Assembly (NCBI RefSeq): GCF_900454495.1
Contig: NZ_UGSI01000001.1
Coordinates: forward strand, 3,286,001-3,350,000
Source of the DNA: Paenibacillus macerans
GTDB lineage: Bacteria > Bacillota > Bacilli > Paenibacillales > Paenibacillaceae
Reading direction: 5' to 3'
DNA: 64,000 nt
Part shown: piece after piece, positions 57,335-64,000 of the stretch
How positions within the stretch are numbered: the stretch's first letter is position 1
Layout: each line of letters starts with the position of its first letter
Position numbers and translations under genes: made by a program
The notes under the pieces: generated by a model
What the model saw: only the letters and a program-made list of their open reading frames with translations
Databases searched by the model: none
Told to the model about the DNA's origin: nothing

Positions 57335-59327
57335 GCTGATACACCCCCCACTCCGCCAAAATCACCAGCAAAGCCAGCAGAGCCGCCAACGGCACAAGCG
57401 ATTGCCGCGATTGCGGCGGCGAAGCGCCCGAAAGCTTGCTATGCTCAGTGTCTTTGGAACCCTCGGCACCCTTAAGCCCATGGCTGTCCACCGGTGCCGC
57501 CGAATCGCCGGAAAATCCAATCGGAAACGGCTGCCCTCCCCCGGAAATGCCCGATTCCGCAGGATCGGCGGCAACCTCAAGCTGATAAGCTGCAAGCTTC
57601 TCACCGTCAGCCCCTAGCATCTCAAAGCGCCACAATCCCGGGATTCCCGGGGAGGTCTGCCGGGAGGCCACGCGGCCCATCTTGCGCGCTGCGGGAAGCT
57701 TCGCCGCGCCGGAGCGCAAAGCATAACCGTCAACAGGAACCCAGGTGGCCTGCTCCGCCTCCGCAGGGACGGGAATATCGACCTCGGTTCCCGCCGTCAA
57801 GCGGCCGAGCCCGGCCGCTTGACCGGATTGCAGCCATTTTACGGCATTGCTCACCAGGATCGGAAATTCCGGGCGAAGCGGCAAATCGCTGTCTTCAAGC
57901 GCAAATAGGAACGCCAGCCTTTTCCGCCCGGCTTCCGTCCCGGCATACGCCGCCGGCTGTCCGCCGATCTCCAAAATCGGTTTGCCCCATGCCGGAACCT
58001 CCTGATCGAGAAGCTCGCCCGTTGGCGGAGTCGTGAACGATAAATAACGGGTGACCGGGTGATTGACCGACTTCACTTCCCCGCTGGCCAGAGCCGCTTT
58101 TTTTCCATCGCCTCCCCAGGTCCACAGCGGCGTTTGACGAAGCAGCGCAGCCCAAGGTTCCCCCTGCAGAAACGCAGGAGGAACACCGTCGATCACGATC
58201 AGATCCGGCTTAATCCCGGGCAAAGCCGGCCGCCCCGCCGCTGCGGCTTCATCCGTTCCGGCCGGGACTGTATTCATCCGGGTAACGCGGGCCCCGGACA
58301 ACTGCAGCGCCTTCTCCAGAAACAGATTCCCGGGGGAGATGAACAGGATGTCCGGCTCATCTCCACTCTCGAGAAAAGCAAAGGCTTCGTTGTCGGGCGC
58401 ATAGTCGTCCTCGGGACTTAAGCGGAGCCGGTATACGTCCGCCGAGGGCAATTCATCGAACGGAACCTGCAGGCTTTTTCCGCCTTCCACCGTAATTTGC
58501 TTGGAGGCGAGCAGCTTCCCGTCGCCAAACAAATCCAGATTGGCCTGGATGGAGACATTCCGGTAATTCCGCACCACAGCTGTACCCGCAACCATGTCTT
58601 GGCGACCGCCGCCGTTCTTTACCCCGAATTGCTCGACGGCCGCGTTCGCTTCCGCTCCTTCGTTCACGGCTGCGATCTCAACCGGTACGCCGCCCGCCGC
58701 GAGATCATCGGTACGTTCGGGCCAGCGGCCATCCGAATATACGATGACGCTCGCTTCCGGATCGTCCCGCGTCAAGGCTTCCGCAAGCGACAAAGTCTCG
58801 CGGTATGCCGCTTGCCCGTAATCGGGGGCAAGCCCGTCGACCGCCCGGTTCAGTGCGCTTCGGTCCCGCTCCCGGGACAACAGCACTTCCGGCTCGCGGC
58901 CCAATCTCACCAAAGTGATTTCCGCCCCCGTTCCCAAAGCGTCAATGCGCGAGCGCAATTGTTCCTTGGCCCGGTCCAGGCGAGAGCCCGGTTTGTTCTC
59001 CGCCTCTCCGCCGCCCCAAGCTGCGCTCATGCTGGCTGACGTGTCGACGACGATGACCACATGCCCGGTACGGCTGCCAGAGGTCCACACGAAAGGCTGC
59101 ATCAGCGCAAATACGAGCAAAGCGGCGACGAGCAGCTGCAGCCAGAGCAGCAGCCGATTCTGGAGCTTCTGCCACGGACGGTTGGCTTCGATGTTGCGCA
59201 GCACGCGGTTCCACAGCAAATGGCTGGGCACGAGCGTATCGGTATATTTTCGTTTGAACAGATACATCAGTACGATCCCCGGAAGCGCAAGGCCAAACCA
59301 CAGCCCCGACCAATCCAATACCCCCAT
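57318..59327 (-). CDS. BatA-domain / vWA membrane protein
   Basis: 669-aa membrane protein. The N-terminal BatA-type region has LWFGLALPGIVLMYLFKRKY (residues 10-29) and a second helix LLLWLQLLVAALLVFALMQP near 63-82; a vWA domain begins VVIVVDTSASMSAAWGG near 91 (DxSxS). The extended extracellular part ends with one more helix (LVPLAALLALLVILAEWGVY) at the C-terminus. ATG 59327 lies about 105 bp downstream of the DUF58 gene. It belongs to the MoxR-DUF58-vWA operon. Confidence 0.9.
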   Translation of the reverse strand: MGVLDWSGLWFGLALPGIVLMYLFKRKYTDTLVPSHLLWNRVLRNIEANRPWQKLQNRLLLWLQLLVAALLVFALMQPFVWTSGSRTGHVVIVVDTSASMSAAWGGGEAENKPGSRLDRAKEQLRSRIDALGTGAEITLVRLGREPEVLLSRERDRSALNRAVDGLAPDYGQAAYRETLSLAEALTRDDPEASVIVYSDGRWPERTDDLAAGGVPVEIAAVNEGAEANAAVEQFGVKNGGGRQDMVAGTAVVRNYRNVSIQANLDLFGDGKLLASKQITVEGGKSLQVPFDELPSADVYRLRLSPEDDYAPDNEAFAFLESGDEPDILFISPGNLFLEKALQLSGARVTRMNTVPAGTDEAAAAGRPALPGIKPDLIVIDGVPPAFLQGEPWAALLRQTPLWTWGGDGKKAALASGEVKSVNHPVTRYLSFTTPPTGELLDQEVPAWGKPILEIGGQPAAYAGTEAGRKRLAFLFALEDSDLPLRPEFPILVSNAVKWLQSGQAAGLGRLTAGTEVDIPVPAEAEQATWVPVDGYALRSGAAKLPAARKMGRVASRQTSPGIPGLWRFEMLGADGEKLAAYQLEVAADPAESGISGGGQPFPIGFSGDSAAPVDSHGLKGAEGSKDTEHSKLSGASPPQSRQSLVPLAALLALLVILAEWGVYQRGRSI

Positions 59328-59432
59328 GACTTCATTCCCCCACGTTGATGATCTAACATACGCAACAAATCACGAGCGGCGTCCCGGATCATTGATGAGG
59401 CAAAAAGAGCCCACGGCCTTGGTCCGATCCGG

Positions 59433-60365
59433 CTACTTCCCCCCGGTCGTTCCCGCCTTGTCCATCATTTTCACAATCCCTTGCTCAAGCGGCACATCGG
59501 TTGGGGCAACCACATAACGAATCCCGCGCCCGCCGCAAAAGCGGCCGATTTCCTTGAAGTACTCGTCCAGCTCGCGCCCGTACCTGTCCAGGATTTTGCC
59601 GGTTAACGCAATCTCTTTGCCGGTCCCAAGCTCGCTGTCGAGGAGCCGCAAGTCTCCGCTGAGCACAGGACGAAGCTCCGCTTCCGACAGCACGTGGACG
59701 AGTACGATCTCTTGCCCGGCCGCCTGAAAAAAAGCCAACGTCTCCGCAAGCCCCTCGGCCCCGCTCTCCAGCCACAAATCCGAAAATATCCAGGTCATTC
59801 CTGGCTGCGCGGGAAGCGCTCCCGGCTGCCGCAGCGCCCCTCTCAGATCCCCCGGTCCGGCCGGCCCCATCTCCTGCAGGAACGAGAACAGCCTGAAAGC
59901 GGAAGCCTTTCCCCGCAACGGCGGCAGCTTGCCCTTGATCTCTTTCGAAAAAACGGCCGCCTGCACCACATCGTCGCCTGCCAGCGCCATATAACCGACG
60001 GAAGCGGCCAACCGCTTAGCGTATAGCAGCTTATTCTCCGGCGCCTGCCCGGTTTCAGCGCGCCGCTCCGAACCGCCGCCGAAATCCATCGATGCGGAAA
60101 TATCCACATACAGGTTGATCCGCAGCTCCTGCTCATCCCAATATTGACGGACAAAAGGGCGGCCCGTACGCGAATAAACGCTCCAGTCAAAGCGCCTGAT
60201 ATCGTCTCCGGGCGCGTATTCGCGATAATCGGCAAATTCGAGGGAGCTTCCGAAACGGCTGGAGCGCCGTTTGCCCTGCAGCGTTCCCCGGATTCTCCTC
60301 CGTGAGGCGATCGACAACCGTTCCAACCGGGGCAGCAGAGACGGAGGCAAGAGGGAAGAAGTCAT
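59433..60365 (-). CDS. DUF58 domain protein
   Basis: 310-aa protein of the DUF58 family that accompanies MoxR ATPases and vWA proteins. Signature segments are RGKRRSSRFGSSLEFADYRE-like sequence near residues 29-50, EYAPGDDIRRFDWSVYSRTG near 50-69 and a vWA-like INLYVDISASMDFGGG near 84. It has no clear membrane helix. ATG 60365 overlaps the moxR-like stop by 4 bp. Confidence 0.92.
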   Translation of the reverse strand: MTSSLLPPSLLPRLERLSIASRRRIRGTLQGKRRSSRFGSSLEFADYREYAPGDDIRRFDWSVYSRTGRPFVRQYWDEQELRINLYVDISASMDFGGGSERRAETGQAPENKLLYAKRLAASVGYMALAGDDVVQAAVFSKEIKGKLPPLRGKASAFRLFSFLQEMGPAGPGDLRGALRQPGALPAQPGMTWIFSDLWLESGAEGLAETLAFFQAAGQEIVLVHVLSEAELRPVLSGDLRLLDSELGTGKEIALTGKILDRYGRELDEYFKEIGRFCGGRGIRYVVAPTDVPLEQGIVKMMDKAGTTGGK

Positions 60366-61351
60366 TGCGCTCCCTCCAGCGCCGCCAAAATGTCCTCAAT
60401 GATCCGATCCGTCGCCACGCCCGCCGCCTGCCCTTCGAAATTCAGAAACAAGCGGTGCCGCAAGGCCGGCACGGCAACCGCCTTAATATCTCCGGTCGAT
60501 ACGTGCATGCGCCCTTTGGAAATCGCCCTTACCTTGGCGACCGAAACCATCGCCTGGATGCCGCGCGGCCCCGAGCCGAAACGGACGTAACTGCGCACCG
60601 ATTCGGGCGCGTCCCGCTCCTCGGGGTGCGTCATCATCAGCAAGCGCACCCCGTACTCCAGCACTTCATCCGCCAGCAGCACTTCTTTGGCGGCCTGGCG
60701 GATTTCCAGCAATTGCTGCGCCGAAGCGATCGTTTCCGCCTTGGGCTGATCGGCCGCCGTCGTCCTTCTGACGATCTCCGTCAATTCCGCGGGAGACGGG
60801 TAACCCACATGAATTTTCAGCATAAACCGGTCCAGCTGGGCTTCCGGGAGGGGATAAGTACCTTCGTTCTCCAGCGGATTTTGCGTCGCCAGCACAAAAA
60901 AAGGCTGCGGCAGCCGCCGCGTCTCCCCGCCTACCGTCACCGTCTGCTCCTGCATCGCCTCCAGCAGGGCGCTTTGGGTTTTCGGCGTCGCCCGGTTGAT
61001 CTCGTCGGCCAGCACGATGCTGCTGAACACCGGGCCGGGCTGGAATACCGTATCGGTCGCGCCCTGCGGTCCGAACCGGATCACATTCGTGCCGGTAATG
61101 TCGCTCGGCATTAAATCCGGCGTAAACTGAATCCGCGAAAAGGACAGGGCCAGGCAGTCGGCGATCGTGCGCACCAGCATCGTTTTGCCGAGTCCCGGAA
61201 TCCCCTCCAAAAGCGCATGTCCTCCCGCAAAAACACACCACAGGATCTGTTCCACGACCTCTTGCTGCCCTACGATTACACGCGAAATTTGCTCCTGCAC
61301 GGCCGCGACCGTACCGCTCCACAATTCCAACCGGGCTTTCGCATCCTCCAT
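60362..61351 (-). CDS. MoxR-family AAA+ ATPase
   Basis: 329-aa AAA ATPase thought to act as a chaperone for vWA-domain partners. Walker A is EGIPGLGKTMLVRTIA near residue 52, Walker B SIVLADEINRATPKTQSALL near 111-130, sensor FVLATQNPLENEGTYPLPEA near 154-173 and PEAQLDRFMLKIHVGYP. Starts ATG 61351 with GAGGAGAGACG upstream, and overlaps the DUF58 gene by 4 bp. Confidence 0.95.
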   Translation of the reverse strand: MEDAKARLELWSGTVAAVQEQISRVIVGQQEVVEQILWCVFAGGHALLEGIPGLGKTMLVRTIADCLALSFSRIQFTPDLMPSDITGTNVIRFGPQGATDTVFQPGPVFSSIVLADEINRATPKTQSALLEAMQEQTVTVGGETRRLPQPFFVLATQNPLENEGTYPLPEAQLDRFMLKIHVGYPSPAELTEIVRRTTAADQPKAETIASAQQLLEIRQAAKEVLLADEVLEYGVRLLMMTHPEERDAPESVRSYVRFGSGPRGIQAMVSVAKVRAISKGRMHVSTGDIKAVAVPALRHRLFLNFEGQAAGVATDRIIEDILAALEGAQ

Positions 61352-61381
61352 CGTCTCTCCTCCTCGTTTACGCTCCTTCGC

Positions 61382-63070
61382 CTACGAACCCGGATCGATT
61401 TCGATAAAATAGTTCTCCACCAGGCTCTGCAGACTTTGCGGCAAATCGCCGCGCTTTAGCGACTCCTTGGCTTCGGCCGCATAATCGCTGTAAACCTCTT
61501 CATACGGACGGCTAACCCCGTCAAATACTGGGGAGGTGCCCCCTCTCTGGACGCTGCCGCCGGTTGCCGGTCCGCCGTCTTGCTTGACGTTGCCGTTGCC
61601 GCTGCCGGCCAGGTCGCGCGGCGTAGTCACCAACGCCCGGCCTCCGCTGCCTAGTCCAGCTCCGGCCCCATTTCCGCCGCCCTGGCCTTGGCCCGCTCCC
61701 GCGCCGCCGCCACCGCTGCCGGAACCCGAGCCTGAGCCCGAACCGGCTCCAGCACCCGGTCCCGTCCCGGCAGCGCCTCCCGCCCCGGAACCTTGGCCTG
61801 CTCCGGGCCCGGAATCTGCGGCCGGGCCCTCTTGGCCCATGCCAGGGCCGCCGCCTGCGGCCAGCTGTTCGGCGCTGCCGCCCATGCTCCACGTGTCCGA
61901 TACGGCCAGCCCCGACGCTTGCATATTTTCCGCCAGGCCGAGCCCCTGCTCGGCAAGGGCCGATGCCAGGGCGGCCGCGGCGTCCGCCTGCCCGGAAGAT
62001 GCCTCCACAGCCCGCATGTTTTGCAGCATAACCTCGTTTAAGTTCGCCAGCGCTTGATCCGTGGATAGCTGCTGACCTTCCTTCACCGCAGCGGCGGCTT
62101 TTTTCAGCGCATCCGCCAGTTCCTTCGCCCGCTCGTTATCGGGCGGCGCCGCTTCGGCGATCCGCTTCAGCTTATCGGCAAGCTCCTCCCGTTCCTGCTC
62201 CGTCAAGCCGGACAACTGCTTGCGAAAAGCCTCAGCTTGCTTGGTCAACTCCGCTGTGCTTTTGTCCCGTAAAGCGTTGGCCAGCTTTCCCGTCAGCGGA
62301 TGAGCGTCCCACCGCTTGAGCCACTCCGTCCTTGCCTGCTGCCGGAGCTCCAGCTTTTCGGACATTTCCCTCAACCGCTTCATCGTTTCCTCCACGTTTT
62401 TGAGCGCCTCTCCCGGCTTACGGCTCGTCTCCAGCGCCCGGCGCAACTCGCTCAGCTCTTTAGCAAGGGCTTCCTTCGCCTTCATATCCAGCTTCAGGCG
62501 GTCCAGTTCGGCAATCTGCCCGTTCGTCTCTTCCTTCTGCGCATTGATCCATGCCCGCTCCTCTCGCGCCTGGGCGACCCGCTGATCCATCGGATTCGGC
62601 AGGATAGCCAGCAGCAAAGCGGCCAGAAGGCCAAGCACGGCGGGAATCCGCCATACGCGGCGGCGCGGCAGCGGCAGGCGTTGCTTGATATCCCGTACAA
62701 AGGCCGCGCCGTATTCTTCGGCCTGCTCCCGCTCGAGCTGCGCCGGAAACGTCTGCAGCTTCGCGTAGGCCAATGCCGTCGTCATCAGGTCCAGCCGCTC
62801 TTGCCCGGCCTCGGGACGATCCATCGTCTGCGCCGCCAAAATGACGGATACCCGGCGGAGCCGTCCCCACACCCAGCCTCCGGCAGTGCACAAAATGAGG
62901 CTGGCCGCGGCCGCGATTTTTCCGTATTCAAGCGGCCACAGCCTCCCCGCCGCAAGCCAGACAAGAGCGGCCGCCAAACCGGTCAGCAGGCCGTATCTGA
63001 GCCCGTCCAGCCCCCGAAACCGCCGGATGCGGCGGCGCACAACATCAAGCTGACGATAGATTGTCTCCAC
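61382..63070 (-). CDS. Membrane protein with long coiled-coil and Gly-rich region (DUF4175-like)
   Basis: 562-aa protein. Two helices near the N-terminus (GLLTGLAAALVWLAAGRLW near 29-47 and IAAAASLILCTAGGWVW near 51-68) and one near 140-160 precede a long Glu/Lys/Leu-rich coiled-coil (about 165-330). Residues about 400-490 are Gly/Ser/Ala-rich with GAGSGSGSGSGSGGGGAGAG, then a short conserved-looking end. It is encoded between the ABC-2 permease and moxR-like genes. I recognise the layout from MoxR-operon membrane proteins but cannot assign a function. Confidence 0.8.
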   Translation of the reverse strand: METIYRQLDVVRRRIRRFRGLDGLRYGLLTGLAAALVWLAAGRLWPLEYGKIAAAASLILCTAGGWVWGRLRRVSVILAAQTMDRPEAGQERLDLMTTALAYAKLQTFPAQLEREQAEEYGAAFVRDIKQRLPLPRRRVWRIPAVLGLLAALLLAILPNPMDQRVAQAREERAWINAQKEETNGQIAELDRLKLDMKAKEALAKELSELRRALETSRKPGEALKNVEETMKRLREMSEKLELRQQARTEWLKRWDAHPLTGKLANALRDKSTAELTKQAEAFRKQLSGLTEQEREELADKLKRIAEAAPPDNERAKELADALKKAAAAVKEGQQLSTDQALANLNEVMLQNMRAVEASSGQADAAAALASALAEQGLGLAENMQASGLAVSDTWSMGGSAEQLAAGGGPGMGQEGPAADSGPGAGQGSGAGGAAGTGPGAGAGSGSGSGSGSGGGGAGAGQGQGGGNGAGAGLGSGGRALVTTPRDLAGSGNGNVKQDGGPATGGSVQRGGTSPVFDGVSRPYEEVYSDYAAEAKESLKRGDLPQSLQSLVENYFIEIDPGS

Positions 63071-63149
63071 GCGCCAGGTCCCCTCCGTTTCGCGTTTTTT
63101 TGTACTATGGCGTTCGTACCCGATGATCCCGTGCTCTCGACCCTGCCGT

Positions 63150-64000
63150 CTACTCTTCCGTCTTGGTCTTGGTCATCGTCCCCGGTTCGGTTGTCTCGAT
63201 CGCGCGGCTTTTTATTCTTCTTCTCACCGGGCGAACATGACGGATGGCCAGCCACAGAAACAGCGCGATCAACGGGCTGTAAACCCCCAGAAATTGCTGC
63301 CACAGTTCAACCGGCGCGCCGGACTGCATATTGCCTCCCCGGACCAGGAACACGGATTCGGAAAAAGACGGCTCAAATAGGCTGATCAACGCTCCCGCGG
63401 GATTTAACCCCAGGATGAAGCCTACCCATGAATAGGAGCGTGGAGGCCCCCCCGAACTGTAGTAGCTCGCCTGCTCGATCCCCATCGCAATGATATAGAC
63501 AATGCCCGTCACCAGAAAAATGATCAAGCCCGTGCCGTAAGTCATGATGACCGATACGATCGTTTTTTTGAACAAAGTGGAATAAAACACCCCGATCGAA
63601 CCCAACAGCAGCATGACAAACAGATAGAACAAAAAGACGAGCGCCAGTTGCTTCGGCGAGAGTCCCCCGTATAAAAAAACGATGCTGTACACCGGCAAAG
63701 TCGCCAGAATAACAAGCGTCATGAAGCTTAAGGAAGACAGGAGCTTGCTCAAAATAATCGTTGCGGAGCTCTGCTGCGTGGTAAGCAGCATGTTCAGCGT
63801 CTGCTTCTCCCGTTCGCCGCTGATCACCCCGGCCGTCAAGGCGGGGGTCATGAACGCGATCAGTACCAGTTGGCCGATGCTGAGCACGTAAAAGATGATC
63901 CGGCTGACGCCGGGATCCAACCGTCCGCCGGCGCTAAACCCTTTAGATGTCGTCATATAAATGATGGCCATCGCCAGCAGCCCCGTCACCAGAATATAGG
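63150..64000 (-). CDS. ABC-2 type transporter permease (5' end outside window)
   Basis: C-terminal 283 codons of a membrane permease; the frame is open to the right edge. It has at least six hydrophobic segments and the ABC-2 motif LTAGVISGEREKQTLNMLLT near the start of the visible part, where the cytoplasmic loop meets the ATPase. The start codon and probably the ATPase gene lie to the right of the window. It is the first visible gene of the vWA/MoxR operon, 79 bp upstream of the coiled-coil gene. Confidence 0.9.
   Translation of the reverse strand, partial: YILVTGLLAMAIIYMTTSKGFSAGGRLDPGVSRIIFYVLSIGQLVLIAFMTPALTAGVISGEREKQTLNMLLTTQQSSATIILSKLLSSLSFMTLVILATLPVYSIVFLYGGLSPKQLALVFLFYLFVMLLLGSIGVFYSTLFKKTIVSVIMTYGTGLIIFLVTGIVYIIAMGIEQASYYSSGGPPRSYSWVGFILGLNPAGALISLFEPSFSESVFLVRGGNMQSGAPVELWQQFLGVYSPLIALFLWLAIRHVRPVRRRIKSRAIETTEPGTMTKTKTEE

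Overview
This 64 kb stretch comes from a GC-rich Bacillales chromosome, most likely Paenibacillus or a close relative. This rests on strong AGGAGG-type ribosome binding sites, many TTG/GTG starts, a Bacillus-type LexA box, the gene content and GC-rich coding DNA broken by AT-rich intergenic repeat clusters. No tRNA, rRNA or CRISPR array was seen. Both ends cut a gene: cobQ on the left, an ABC-2 permease on the right.

Layout. 1-7.9 kb: a minus-strand cobalamin import and salvage operon (btuF-btuC-btuD-cobT-cobU-cobS-cobQ) under a B12 riboswitch. 8.4-9.8 kb: catalase. 9.9-13.3 kb: a TRM11-like methyltransferase, then a DUF4130/radical-SAM pair behind a promoter with an embedded LexA box. 13.7-18.8 kb: a five-gene operon (MarR, arylsulfotransferase-like protein, SsuABC-like importer) with an operator and a terminator-bearing leader. 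19-21.4 kb: a luciferase-like monooxygenase and a histidine phosphatase with a repeat insert. 21.7-27.4 kb: a sugar ABC importer with an FAD oxidoreductase and an IclR regulator sharing an operator. 27.8-30.7 kb: cobD-cbiZ-cbiB, completing the nucleotide-loop side of cobalamin salvage. 30.9-35.4 kb: lipoate ligase, a truncated EamA transporter, a Cof phosphatase, a PhnP-like hydrolase and glutamate racemase. 35.5-37 kb: an ECF sigma factor and its anti-sigma factor. 37.4-40.1 kb: an IS1595-like gene with an altered catalytic motif, and an intact IS4-family element with a 9-bp target duplication. 40.3-43.6 kb: a NEW3-domain protein with an ABC exporter. 44-51.8 kb: CysA-type ATPase, TetR, YigZ, Pgi, a beta-hydroxyacid dehydrogenase, PpnP and transketolase. 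52.2-54.2 kb: nested mobile DNA, a 311-bp non-autonomous element with IS4-type ends beside an IS110-family element whose 3' noncoding region looks like a structured guide (bridge) RNA. 54.4-64 kb: a vWA/BatA/DUF58/MoxR/ABC-2 membrane operon.

The clearest undescribed signals are the clustered imperfect palindromes in intergenic DNA (four motif families), the candidate bridge RNA with its nested insertion history, the SOS control of the radical-SAM pair, and the attenuator-like leader of the arylsulfotransferase operon. All functional names are from reading the translated sequence; no database search was run.
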